Assembly (NCBI GenBank): GCA_007570785.1
Contig: ML664664.1
Location: forward strand, 724,350 to 788,349
Length of the DNA: 64,000 nt
Direction of reading: 5' to 3'
Source: Antilocapra americana
Taxonomy: Eukaryota > Chordata > Mammalia > Artiodactyla > Antilocapridae
Below, one piece after another: positions 53,550 to 63,960 of the stretch. Both the position numbers and the translations under genes were made by a program. The notes under the pieces are model-generated. The model searched no databases and was not told where the DNA came from. It saw nothing but the letters and a program-made list of their open reading frames with translations. Positions within the stretch are counted from its first letter, which is position 1; each line of letters starts with the position of its first letter.

Positions 53550-54235
53550 AACCCAAGGATAAGCCTTATAGACGGACTTCCCCAGTGGTATGAACAAGCC
53601 AGCGAATGGTATTAGTAAGCAAGATACATCATAGCAGCTCCAGTTTGTCTCTCTCTGAACATGTATTTTATTTTTCTACTTGAAGTTGGGCCTTACTGAC
53701 GTTTTGTCTGCTGTAGACATTGTTATACTTCACTCCCAAATTTACCTAACTGAAAGATCAAGATCAAAAGAGCTCCCATCCCAATGTCAAATTTCTAGAG
53801 AAAGAATATGATGGCTTTTGCCAGGTGAGTTCCATGCTTTTTTTGCAACAGATTGTGGGGTGATATGGGAGGATGAATATGGATCCTGAGGACTTAAACC
53901 TAGAGACAAGTGATATTTATCTTTTGAAAGAGATGAAGCTATTGGTAAGAGAGAACCATTAGCATGAGTGAAGCAGATAACTTTGGATGAGCCCCTTCTT
54001 GGGGGTTCTTACAAATACCACTGACTGGACAGCATATGCCTATAGTGGGATGCCCTCACCTCTCTGTGATACATATGTCAACAGTTACTATATAAGTATT
54101 AGAGGATGGGAGTGATTCATCAGTTCCTGTAGTAACTCTCCTATATTCTTCCAGCACTCACTGGCTAGTACAACAGCCCTGAGCCACTGCAAATTTCTGC
54201 CTAAGGGCTTTCTTTCATACACTTGTGAATTAAGT
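53550..54235. other. Single-copy DNA, nothing recognised
   Basis: No gene or repeat seen. Confidence 0.45.
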
Positions 54236-54239
54236 GAAA

Positions 54240-54438
54240 GTGAAGTCGCTCAGTTGTGCCTGACTCTTGCGACCCCATGGACTGTAGCCTACCAGGCTTC
54301 TCCAGCCATGGGATTTTCCAGGCAAGGATACTGGAGTGGGTTGCCATTTTCTTCTCCAGGAGATCTTCCCAATCCAGGGACTGAACCTGGGTCTCCCACA
54401 TTGTAGGCAGAAGCTTTACCCTCTGAGCCACCAGGGAA
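54240..54438 (-). mobile_element. Bov-tA SINE
   Basis: Antisense from GTGAAGTCGCTCAGTTGTGCC to GAGCCACCAGGGAAGTC. The flanks GAATTAAGTG and AAATTAGTG may be a decayed TSD. Confidence 0.92.
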
Positions 54439-54491
54439 GTCATCACACGTAAATTAGTGCCCTTAGTAAATATTCCTACAGAGCAGCCCTT

Positions 54492-54719
54492 GTGTGTGCA
54501 TGCTCAGTTGCTCAGTCGTGTCTGACTCTTTGCAACCCCATGGACTGCAGCCCACCAGGTTCATCTTTCCATGGGATTTCCCAGGTAAGATATACTGGAG
54601 TGGGTTGCCATTTTCTTCTCTAGGAGATCTTCCCAACCCAGGGATTGAATCAATTGTCCTGTGTTTCTTGAATTGGCAGGTGGATTTTTTCTTTTACCAC
54701 TGAGCCACCTGGGAAGGCA
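54492..54719 (-). mobile_element. Bov-tA SINE with 14-bp TSD
   Basis: Antisense, ending GCCACCTGGGAAGGC. ACAGAGCAGCCCTT (54478-54491) and ACAGAGTAGCCCTT (54720-54733) flank it, 13/14. The head region contains an altered stretch (TGTTTCTTGAATTGGC). Confidence 0.93.
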
Positions 54720-54733
54720 ACAGAGTAGCCCTT

Positions 54734-55478
54734 AGCAATGACAGTGAGAACTGGGGAGAAAACCATGGACCCAACTACCCTCTGAGAAATAAGGAGGATA
54801 ACTCTGAGGCATATTCTTCTATCTTGGACTGCAGAGAATCCCATTTGAACACAGAACAAACCTGCTAGTAAATCATTTTTTTTTTTTGGCTTCCTCCACT
54901 TTCACATTTGGTCTCACTCACTTTCTCACCCCTCTAATGGTGCTAACTCCCAAAGAGACTGCCTGTCTAAAAATATCATATAATTTTTTTTTTTTTTTTG
55001 CTTTTGGGTATGCACCATAAGACAGAAGCACAGAACATAAGTTGCCAAATACACATCTTCAGGGCTGGCATGATGGCGGGGAACAGGAGAGCTCAGTAGT
55101 TGGCAAAGGTTGGCAGAAGTAAGAGAGAGAGAGAGAGACAAGGAACCATGAGAAAGCTTCAGGTCTGATATGGACCTGGCTGAGTCAGGGTGCAGAGTAT
55201 GAATTTGGCTGGAACACTGAGGAAGATCTGATTTATGCCGAGAAGAGAAAAAGCAGCATTGGAAAAGATGGTGAAATGTCCTCAGTCAGATCATGGAGGA
55301 AGGTCAGTAACAGACAAGCTGACTCAGACTCACCCCCTTGGAATCTAAGCAGATGGAAACACAAAGGGAGCAGGACCCTGCTGGCTGCCTGGAGACTTGG
55401 GGTGCATGTGGTCAGTGACCCGAGATTTATTAGGGAAACTTCTCAGCTGCGATCCAGAAGAGTGAATTAACAGTTTGT
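54734..55478. other. Single-copy DNA with poly-T and (GA)n tracts
   Basis: T-runs at about 54878 and 54985, and AGAGAGAGAGAGAGAG near 55122-55138. No gene recognised. Confidence 0.45.
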
Positions 55479-55490
55479 TAATATATTCTT

Positions 55491-55717
55491 GTGTGCGTGC
55501 GTGCTTAGTTGCTTTAGTCATGTCTGACTCTTTGCAACCCCATGTACTGTAGCCTGCTAGGCTCCCCTGTCCATGGGGTTCTCCAGGCAAGAACACTGTT
55601 ATGGGTTGCCAAGCCCCACTCCAGGGGATCTTCCTGACCTAGGGATTGAACCCATGGTTCCTGCAATTCCTGCATTGCAGGCAGATTCTTTACGCACTGA
55701 GCCACTTGGGAAGCCCC
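55491..55717 (-). mobile_element. Bov-tA SINE with 12-bp TSD
   Basis: Antisense; a GTGTGCGTGCGTGC stretch at its 3' end is the decayed tail. TAATATATTCTT (55479-55490) and TAATATAATCTT (55718-55729) flank it. A small internal duplication (CCTGCAATT/CCTGCATTG) lies near the head. Confidence 0.93.
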
Positions 55718-55729
55718 TAATATAATCTT

Positions 55730-56414
55730 AGCTCACTTGAATCATTAATTGTTAACCTGTGAATACAGAGAATGCTGCCTTAAAAATGAAACCTCTGGCT
55801 AATGTTTCACTTTAGTAAAGTGTTTCTCGTAAGAGGAAAGAATTATTTCCTTGCAGATGTAATTTTAAAAAGATAAGGCCTTCATTTGAAAACTGGGTAA
55901 AACACAGTGTGTTAAAGCTTAACAACAGAGAGTACTTCAGAGTTTTACTCAGGAACATGTTAATTAATAAGTAAAGATATAAAGATCCAACAATGTGATA
56001 CTTATTCACTGAGAATATGCTAACTCTGGCAGAGAAAAAGCATAAAAATTACTTATCTAATCCTAAAATGTAGAGACCAAGGCTCTTTTCAACTGATAGC
56101 TGATGAGAAAGACCCAGTTCCAGTATCCTTCAGTAGGTGACTGAATTGCAAAGTTTTACATAACTCTTCATAAAGCTAAGCATTTCCTGAAATAGAGGAA
56201 GAAAACATAAAACTTTAGTAACTGATTATAATCTATATAATTAAATCTCTAGAAATTCCATAGCTATTTCTACTTGAAAGTGATTGGGTTTCCTTTATGA
56301 ATTCTATTTCCAACAGTAGTTAAAAATAACCCAGAGACACTAGGAAAAAGGTACTCTATGTTCCCTTTTTTGATGTATACACTTTGGCTCTAAAAATTTC
56401 ACAATCATGGATAT
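55730..56414. other. AT-rich single-copy DNA, nothing recognised
   Basis: No gene or repeat seen. Confidence 0.45.
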
Positions 56415-56824
56415 CAGTTCAGTTCAGTTCAGTCACTCAGTCATGTCCAACTCTTTGCGACCCCATGACTTGCAGCACACCAGGCCTCCCTGTCCATCAC
56501 CAACTCTCGGAGTCCACCCAAACCCATGTCCATTGAGTCGGTGATGCCATCCAGCCATCTCATCCTCTGTCGTCCCCTTCTCCTCCTGCCCTCAATCTTT
56601 CCAGCATCAGGGTCTTTTCCAATGAATCAGCTTTTTGCATCAGGTGGCCAAAGTATTGGAGTTTCAGCTTCAACATCAGTCCTTCCAACACCCAGGACTG
56701 ATCTCCTTTAGGATGGACTGGTTGGATCTCCTTGCAGTCCAAGGGACTCTCAAGAGTCTTCTCCAACACCACAGTTCAAAAGCATCAAGTCTTCGGCACT
56801 CAGTTCTCTTTAATAGTCCAACTC

Positions 56825-57304
56825 TCACATCCATACATGACTACTGGAAAAACCATAGTCTTGACTCTGTGGACCTTTGTTGGCAAAGTAATGTCTGCTT
56901 TTTAATATGCTGTCTAGGTTGGTCAGAACTTTCCTTCCAAGGAGTAAGCGTCTTTTAATTTCATGGCTGCAGTCACCATCTGCAGTGATTTTGGAGCCTA
57001 GAAAAATGAAGTCAGCCACTGTTTCCACAGTTTCCCCATCTATTTCCCATGAAGTGATGGGACCGGATGCCATGATCTTAGTTTTCTGAATGTTGAGCTT
57101 TAAGCCGACTTTTTCACTCTCCTCTTTCACTTTCATCAAGGGGCTCTTTAGTTCTTCTTCACTTTCTGCCATAAGGGTGGTGTCATCTGCATAGCTGAGG
57201 TTATTTATATTTCTCCCAGCAATCTTGATTCCAGCTTGTGCTTCCTCCAGCCTAGCATTTCTTATGATGTCCTCTGCATATAAGTTAAATAAGCAGGGTA
57301 ACAA
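56825..57304 (-). pseudogene. BovB RT motif C to thumb region
   Basis: A 159-codon frame starting LPCLFNLYAEDIIRNARLEE, with motif C intact (LSYADDTTLMAES), then the thumb LNIQKTKIMASGPITSW and GSKITADGDCSHEIKRRLL. It is in frame with the upstream block 57314-57820, separated only by a premature stop in motif B. The C-terminal end shifts frame at KSRHYFANK, where the sibling copies read RDITLPTK. Start Met is internal. Confidence 0.9.
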
Positions 57305-57313
57305 TATACATCC

Positions 57314-57820
57314 TTAACGTACTCTTTTTCCTATTTGGAACCAGGGTGTTGTTCCATGTCCAGTTCTACCTGTTGCTTCCTGAGCTGCATACAGGTTTCT
57401 CAAGAGGTAGGTCAGGCAATCTGGTATGCCCATCTCTTTCAGAATTTTCCACAGTTTATTGTGATCCACATAGTCAAAGGCTTTGGCATAGTCAATAAAG
57501 CAGAAGTAGATGTTTTTCTGGCACTCTCTTGCTTTTTTGATGATCCAGCAAATGTTGGCAACTTGATCTCTGGTTCCTCTGCCTTTTCTAAAACCAGCTT
57601 GAACATCTGGAAGTTCACAGTTCACGTATTGCTGAAGCCTGGCTTGGAGAATTTTCAGCATTAATTTACTAGCGTGTGAGATGAGTGCAATTATGTGATA
57701 GTTTGAGCATTCTTTGGCATTGCCTTTCTTTGGGATTGGAATGAAAACTGACCTTTTCCAGTCCTGTAGCCACTGCTGAGTTTTCCATATTTGCTGGCAT
57801 ATTGAGTGCAGCACTTTCAC
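57314..57820 (-). pseudogene. BovB RT fingers and palm fragment
   Basis: A 168-codon frame with FIPIPKKGNAKECSNYH, the QAGFRKGRGTRDQ block and an intact motif A, CFIDYAKAFDYVDHN. It ends in KRVR followed by TAA where the family has VRQGC, a single C-to-T nonsense change (CAA to TAA) in motif B. An upstream block (57917-58225) carries the linker and stops after NILE. Confidence 0.9.
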
Positions 57821-58504
57821 AGCATCATCTTTCAGGATTTGAAATAGCTCAACTGGAATTCCACCACCTCCACTAGCTTTGTTCGTAGTGATGCTTTCTA
57901 AGGCCCACTTGACTTCTCATTCCAGGATGTTTGGTTCTAGGTGAGTGATCACACCATCGTGATTATCTGGGTCGTGAAGATCTTTTTTGTACAATTCTTC
58001 TGTGTATTCTTGCCACCTCTTAATATCTTCTGCTTCTGTTAGGTCCATACCATTTCTGTCCTTTATTGAACCCATCTTTGCATGAAATGTTCCCGTGGTA
58101 TATCTAATTTTCTTGTAGAGATCTCTAGTCTTCCCCATTCTGTTGTTTTCTTCTACTTCTTTGCATTGATAGCTGAAGAAGGCTTTCTTATCTCTCCTTG
58201 CTATTCTCTGGAACTCTGCATTCAAATGGGTATATCTTTCCTTTTATTCTTTGCTTTTCACTCCTATTTGGAAAGCCGCCTCAGACAGCCATTTTGCTCT
58301 TTTGCATTTCTTTGTCTTGGGGATCGACTTGATTCCTATCTCCTGGACAATGTCAGGAATCTCCATCTTCATCAGGCATTCTGTCTGTCAGATATAGACC
58401 TTTAAATCTATTTCTTACTTCCATGGTATAGTCATATATCTATATCCATATCTATATCTTTGTATTTCATGAATATAAAATACAAATAAGAATCAAAGAG
58501 ATTT

Positions 58505-58600
58505 CTAGTATTATTGCCTGGGAAATTCTATGGACAGAGGAGCCTGCCAGGTTACAGTCCACGGGGTTGCAAAGAGTTGGAAACAGCCACTAAACAACAA
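58505..58600 (+). mobile_element. Bov-tA 3' half
   Basis: TATTGCCTGGGAAATTC to AACAGCCACTAAACAACAA. The tRNA-like head is absent. Confidence 0.85.
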
Positions 58601-59054
58601 GATAAGATAGACATTTCCATATGTCTATACAAAAGACTGTATAGAAAGGTGGAGTGGTTAATGGAGTTGATAGTCTATATTCCAAATGAGGCATTTTACC
58701 TCTTTGGGATAAGAAGGACTAGAGATTTTTCCTGTGAAATGGAGAAAAGGAGTTGGCTTCACTGCTTAAATCTAGGGGCTACGATTTCTAAAGGTAGGGT
58801 GAAAAAATACTGGCAACTACTGCCTGAGGCTGCAATTTATACAGAGCAGCAGGCAATGTAACCAGAGCTGCCTGAGGCTCACTAATCAGTTCTGTATTTC
58901 TTTCATATCCCACCAGGGAAGAGGCCCAAGCCTTCATTATGAGAGCTGCTTGTCAACTGAGAGCCCCTGGACATTCCTGGAAGTAGCCTCATAAGGTCTT
59001 GTCAGGGAGGAAAGAAATGAGAGAGTGAAAGAAAGAAAACAATGCAAAGGAAGT

Positions 59055-59108
<54 letters not shown>

Positions 59109-59140
59109 CCTTTAGATAAGTCTGTGATCTACCATTCTAA
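58601..59140. other. Single-copy DNA with an (AT)n tract
   Basis: No gene recognised. The (AT)n run lies at 59059-59106. Confidence 0.45.
59059..59106. repeat. (AT)n microsatellite
   Basis: 24 perfect AT units. Confidence 0.95.
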
Positions 59141-59153
59141 AATGCATGAAGAG

Positions 59154-59290
59154 GGGAAGAGGGACTTCCCTGATGGTCCAGTGGTTGAGAATCTGCACTG
59201 CCAATGCAGGGAGCACAGGTTTGATCCCTGGTCAGGGAACTAAGATCCCACATGCCATGCGGCATGGCCAAAAACTTTTTAAAAGATAAA
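59154..59290 (+). mobile_element. CHR-type SINE, truncated, 13-bp TSD
   Basis: GGGACTTCCCTGATGGTCCAG, GGTTTGATCCCTGGTCAGGG, AAGATCCCACATGCC, then GCGGCATGGCCAAAAAC and an A-rich tail. AATGCATGAAGAG (59141-59153) and AATTCATGAAGAG (59291-59303) flank it. Confidence 0.92.
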
Positions 59291-59409
59291 AATTCATGAA
59301 GAGACCTAATGCTGACAAAGACAGCTAACAAGATAAACATCAGAACAGGAATTATATACTCATGATGTTAATTTCATTGACTATGTTGACAAATGCTATA
59401 TAGTATGCA

Positions 59410-60031
59410 TGGCTAGGATACTCAGAGATAGTCTTATTAAAGAATGAACAAGAAAACATTAAACCAGGAGTTACATATATTTAAAAGGTGAATATAAGAA
59501 AAACTGAAATATGGGAAATACAAAATATCTTCAAAATAAACAATAAAATCAAAAGATAGGATAAACTCTAGATAGAACACCATTGAAAAGACTTTTAATG
59601 ACTTGGAAAATAGCACTGAACACTTCATCTACCACACAGCAAAGAGATAAAAAGAGGTAAAATCAATGCACAAGCTGTAAATATCCCCACAAGATCTACT
59701 GAGATCCTTTACACTCATGCTTCAGGCCCTATGCTCTCAGGATCTCTTTCCAAACTAAAGAATGCAGGCAAGGAAGAGAAGGAATATTTGATATTAGTTG
59801 AGAATTTTCTAACATTGAAGAGAGATATAAGTATTCAAAATGATAGCACATTTTGAGTACCAAGAATAAAATAACATAATAGACCCATTGCTAGATATAT
59901 AATAAAGAAACTTTCAGGAATAAAGAATGAAAGGAAAAAAAAACCTTTGAAGCTAAACGTCGGTTTATCTTTTAGGTAAACCTGACATACAAAAGGTTTC
60001 TCATCAACAAGAAAGGCCCATAAAAGATGGG
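59410..60031 (+). mobile_element. Old L1M/HAL1-like fragment
   Basis: A-rich text with AAAATATCTTCAAAATAAAC, TTTTCTAACATTGAAGAGAG and the later GACATACAAAAGGTTTCTCATC resembles the ORF1-region part of old L1M/HAL1. It is cut off by the gap. Confidence 0.45.
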
Positions 60032-60131
60032 NNNNNNNNNNNNNNNNNNNNNNNNNNNNNNNNNNNNNNNNNNNNNNNNNNNNNNNNNNNNNNNNNNNNN
60101 NNNNNNNNNNNNNNNNNNNNNNNNNNNNNNN
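60032..60131. other. Assembly gap, exactly 100 N
   Basis: The second 100-N placeholder. Its right edge lies in the middle of a Bov-tA, so a SINE head is hidden or the join is at a repeat. Confidence 0.98.
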
Positions 60132-60220
60132 CTGGAGAAGGAAATGGCAACCCACTCCAGTACTCTTGCCTGGAAAATCCATGGACAGAAAAGCCTGGTA
60201 GGCTACATTCCATGAGGTCA
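60132..60220 (+). mobile_element. Bov-tA (3' half visible, truncated by gap)
   Basis: CTGGAGAAGGAAATGGCAACC to GGCTACATTCCATGAGGTCAC. It lacks the terminal GAGTCGGACACGACTG segment. Confidence 0.88.
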
Positions 60221-61090
60221 CTTTAACCCTTACAGTCCTTGATTTTGATTAGAAGAAAGACCCTAAATGAATGACATTTTTTTTTCTCCTTGCTTGTATG
60301 TTTCAATGATGTGTTTTGTTTATAAGATGGTTGGATAGGACTCAAAACTTCCCCAGGTACCTCACAATGCCTGCTTAAGCCTTTCCTTCCCAGGGTCAAT
60401 ACCCTATATTGCCCAGTCTGTTCTCCAGGAACTATTCCTTGCTGTATGAATGGTTGGGTCAGTGGGGACAAGATCCATGGCTTATATACCCCAACATCAG
60501 AAGTAAGATCTAGACATTTCTCTATTTAACAAACTTCTCAGTTTATACCACTGCCTCTTCTCTCGCTTGCTACTCTTTAAATGTTTGTTTTTTAGAGTCA
60601 TATCCATGGCGTGCTTCTCTTACTGAATATTTTGTATTAACATGTGAACATTAGAAACACCTAAGCACACTTCAAGTGTAGAATCTTGCATTTAGCCTCA
60701 AATAATGCCCCAGAAAATGAAGGAGCGTGAACCCTGCAACTGCATTTTTAGCAATCAACTGAGACAATGCACTAAGAATCATTGCTTTTATAAGCTTTCT
60801 ATAAGCATAATCATGCTTTGCTTTTTACTTATACCAATAAGTCACAAAATTTATATCAGAATCAAACCCATGTTATAAGTTCCATACACATATATTTACC
60901 TACTAACTGGCCATTTCAAAACAAATGTCCTTTATTTACCTACACTAGTTCATTCAGATTTGAACACATCATCCTACCCCTTGACTCCATGTAGTCCCTG
61001 AGCTGCAAATGTGTTCCCTCTCACATTTGTTCACACATTTCCTATCAATCCCCAACCCACTAATCCTGAGTTCCAACCAGTGCTTACTCT
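60221..61090. other. Single-copy DNA, nothing recognised
   Basis: No gene. A MIR or L2 remnant may be present near 60650-60790 but is too weak to call. Confidence 0.4.
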
Positions 61091-61094
61091 TGGA

Positions 61095-61442
61095 CATGTT
61101 ATGCACTGTCACATTTTTTATACTTTGGCACATGTCCCTCCCCCTAGTCTGAGAGGTCACACTCCTCTTCTATATCTGGAGACTCCAACTCTATTAATAT
61201 CCTGGTCAAATGCAATGTCTTCTGTGAAGTCTTTCTTTACTTCCCAGCCAGCTCCCCACCTCTGTTTCTATGAGAAGGTCTCAATCACAGCATTTTCCAT
61301 GTGGTCTGGAAACTACCTGCTTATACCTGTCTTCCTCACCAGTCAGGGAGAATGTGCAGAAAGGTCTGATCAGTGCTCATTTTTTTTTATATCTCAGAAT
61401 TCAGTACAGGACCTAGCTTGGAGCAATTATTCAGCATGTGTT
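61095..61442 (+). mobile_element. L2 LINE 3' end
   Basis: GTGAAGTCTTTCTTTACTTCCC, AATCACAGCATTTTCC, CCTGCTTATACCTGTCTTCC, CAGTACAGGACCTAGCTTGGAG and TTCAGCATGTGTTTC follow the L2 3' UTR order. Confidence 0.65.
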
Positions 61443-61545
61443 TCTTAAGTAGGGAAATTCCACACAAGGGAATTGGTAGATACTTGGTTTATTCCCCTTA
61501 AACCTCATGTAACTGTTCTTTGAATTGATTTGGTGCCCTTTGATT

Positions 61546-61994
61546 TTTTTTTAAATTGAAGTATAGTTGATTTATAATACTGTGATAGTTTTAAGTGTAC
61601 AGCATAGTGATTCAATTATTTTTTTCTGATTATATTCCATCATAGGTAATTATAAGTATTGAATATAGTTCCCTGAGCTATAAGGTAGGTCCTTTTACTT
61701 ATCTATTTTATGAAAAGTAGCTTGTTTTCATTAATCCATACTCCTCATTTTTCCACCAGCCCTCTCCCCTTTGGTGAGCATAAGTTTGTGCTCTACATCT
61801 GTGAGTTTGTGTTCTTTGTCTATGAGTCTGTTTCTGCTTTGTATGTACTATTTTTTTTTTAGATTCCACGTATAAATGATATCATATAGTATGTCTTTCT
61901 CTGACTTATTTCACAAAGGAAAATATTCTCTAGGAACATCTGTGTTGCTGCAAATAGCAATATTTAATTCATTCTTATGGCTGGGTAATATTTC

Positions 61995-61996
<2 letters not shown>
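61546..61996 (-). mobile_element. L1 LINE 3' end, antisense
   Basis: The T-tail (61546) is followed by antisense 3' UTR (AAATTGAAGTATAGTTGATTT, CAGCATAGTGATTC, CATATAGTATGTCTTTCTCTG) to GGCTGGGTAATATTTCATTG, where it gives way to (TG)n and a BovB stub. Confidence 0.88.

Positions 61997-62037
<41 letters not shown>
61997..62037. repeat. (TG)n microsatellite
   Basis: About 20 TG units between the L1 piece and the BovB stub. Confidence 0.95.
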
Positions 62038-62039
<2 letters not shown>

Positions 62040-62181
62040 TTGCTGTTGTTCAGTCTCGGCGACCCCATGAACCGCAGCACACCAGGCCTCCTTGTCTCTC
62101 ACCATCTCCCGGAGTTTGCCCAAGTTCATGTCTATTGCATCGGTGATGCCATCCAGTCATCTCATCCTCTGATGTCCACTT
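62038..62181 (-). mobile_element. BovB 3' stub
   Basis: Antisense BovB 3' end: CAGCACACCAGGCCTCC, CACCATCTCCCGGAGTTTGCCC and GGTGATGCCATCCAGTCATC. A deletion has joined TTCAGTC to TCGGCGACCCC near its end. Confidence 0.9.
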
Positions 62182-63330
62182 CTTTTGTTGATGGTTTGTC
62201 TTTTCCTTTTGTTGATGGTTTCCTTTGCTGCATGAAAGCTTTTAAATTTGAGTACTTCTCATTTGTTTATTTTTGCTTTTACTGCATTTGCCTTGGGCGA
62301 ATTATAGAAAATACTTCTATAATTTATTTCAGAGAAAATTTTGCTTACATTTGAGCTGTGTTCTCCTCTAGGAGTTCTATGGTGTCAAGTCTTACATTTG
62401 GGCTTCCCAGGTGGCTCTGTGGTAAAGAATCTGCCTACCAATTCAGGATATGCAGGAGACATAGGTTCGATTCCTGGGTTGGGAAGATCCCCAGGAGAAG
62501 AAAATGGCACTCTGCTCCAGTATTCTTGCCTGGAAAATTCCATGAACAGAGGAGCCTGGCAGGCTATTGTCCATGGGAGTTGCAAAAGGTTAGACACAAC
62601 TGAGAATGCACGCATGTCTTGTATTTAGGACTTTAAACCATTCTGAGTTTTCGTATATGGTGTGAGAAAGTATGCTAATTTCAATGATTTACAAGTAGCC
62701 GTCTAGCTTTCCCAACATCACTTGCTGAAGAGACTGTCTTTGCTCCATCGTACATTCTTGTGTCCATTGTCACAGGTTAATTGACCATAGGTGTATGGGT
62801 TTGCTTCTGGGCTCCCTGGTGTAGTCCATTGACCTATATATTTGAGGCAGTACCATGCTGTTTTGATTACTTTTTGCTTTGTAGTCTTATCTGAAGTCTG
62901 GAAGGGTTTTACCTCTAGCTTTTTATTCTTTTTCTTCAGGTTTGCTTTGGCAACACTTTGTCTTTTATCATTCCATATAAATTTTAGGATTACTTTTTCT
63001 ACTACTTCTGTGAAAAATGTCATGGGTATTTTGATGGGGATTACATTATATCTGTGGTTTGCTTTGGGTAGTATGACCATTTTAACAATATTAATTTTTC
63101 CAATCCCAGAGCATGGGGTATCTTACCATTTCTTTGAATTATCTTCAAGTTCTTTTATCAATGTTTTATAGTTTTCAGCATATAGGTCTTTAAACTTGTT
63201 GGGTATGTTTATTCTTATTTTATTTTGATGTAACTTTAAACAGGATTTTGTTTTTCAATTTCTTCTTGTGGTACTTCATTACTACTTTAAAGAAATACAA
63301 CAGATTTCTGTATATCAATTTTGTATCCTA
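62182..63330 (-). mobile_element. L1 LINE ORF2 segment, antisense, split by Bov-tA
   Basis: GATGGTTTCCTTTGCTGCATG to TATATCAATTTTGTATCCTATTG is continuous antisense L1 ORF2. About 700 bp of L1 that should separate it from the piece ending at 61996 is missing. A 16-bp word CTTTTGTTGATGGTTT is duplicated at 62182-62197 and 62206-62221. Confidence 0.88.
62400..62615 (+). mobile_element. Bov-tA SINE with 11-bp TSD
   Basis: GGGCTTCCCAGGTGGCTCTG to TTAGACACAACTGAGAATGC; B-box-like GGTTCGATTCC. GTCTTACATTT (62389-62399) and GTCTTGTATTT (62616-62626) flank it. Confidence 0.94.
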
Positions 63331-63721
63331 TTGCAGAAATACAAAAAACCATAAGGGAAAACTATGAACAATTATATGCCAACAAATTTGACAACCTAGA
63401 AGAAACAGACAAAATCTTCCAAAACAACTGAAGAAGAGGGGGCAGTCCTAAAGACATTCCACAAAACCGCCATCACCCTGATACCAAAATCAGACAAAGA
63501 CACTACCAAAAGAGAAAATTATAGTCTAATATCTTTCATTAATATATAGATGAGAAAATTTCCCCCCAAATATTAGCAAACTGAATTCAATCAGACCAAA
63601 AAAATCATACACCCCAACCAAGTGGGATTCATCCCAAATTCACAAGGATGGGTCACAATATCCAAATCAATCAACATGATACACCACATCAACCAAAGAA
63701 AAGACAAAAACCACTTGATCA
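63331..63721 (+). mobile_element. L1 ORF2 segment, sense (inverted relative to left neighbour)
   Basis: AAACCATAAGGGAAAACTATG, CAACAAATTTGACAACCTAG, CCATCACCCTGATACC and CAAGTGGGATTCATCCC are ORF2 upstream of the segment on the left, now in the opposite orientation. Confidence 0.85.
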
Positions 63722-63764
63722 AAAAACTAAGATGAGAGGACACTCCCAATGGCATTGTATAAAG

Positions 63765-63960
63765 CCACCATCACCCAAGGTCCTACTGTATAGCACAGAG
63801 AACTATTAATATAGTCAATATCATGTGATAAACCATAATGGAGAATATATAAAATAAATAATGTATATATATATACATATAACTGATTCACTGCTGTACA
63901 GCTGAAACTAACACATTTTAAATCAAGTATACTTCATTAAAAAATATTGATTATGAAATG
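63765..63960 (+). mobile_element. L1 3' UTR end, sense
   Basis: AAGGTCCTACTGTATAGCAC, AACCATAATGGAGAATATA, CTGTACAGCTGAAACTAACAC and AAATCAAGTATACTTCATT, then an A-rich tail. The ORF2 C-terminal third is missing between this and the segment before it. Confidence 0.88.

Larger units (their letters stand above)
56416..58436 (-). mobile_element. BovB LINE, 5'-truncated, best preserved copy
   Basis: On the minus strand it runs from the post-endonuclease region (about 58436) to the 3' end, which keeps three GTTCA repeats at 56416-56430. It is closest to an intact reading frame of all copies here, so probably the youngest. An AT-rich tract (TATATCTATATCCAT) adjoins the 5' end. No sure TSD. Confidence 0.94.

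Noticed and set aside
62040..62354. A recent BovB insertion with CTTTTGTTGATGGTTT as its TSD
   Set aside because: Both copies of the word lie on the same side of the stub, so they cannot be a normal TSD; kept only as a duplication in the findings.
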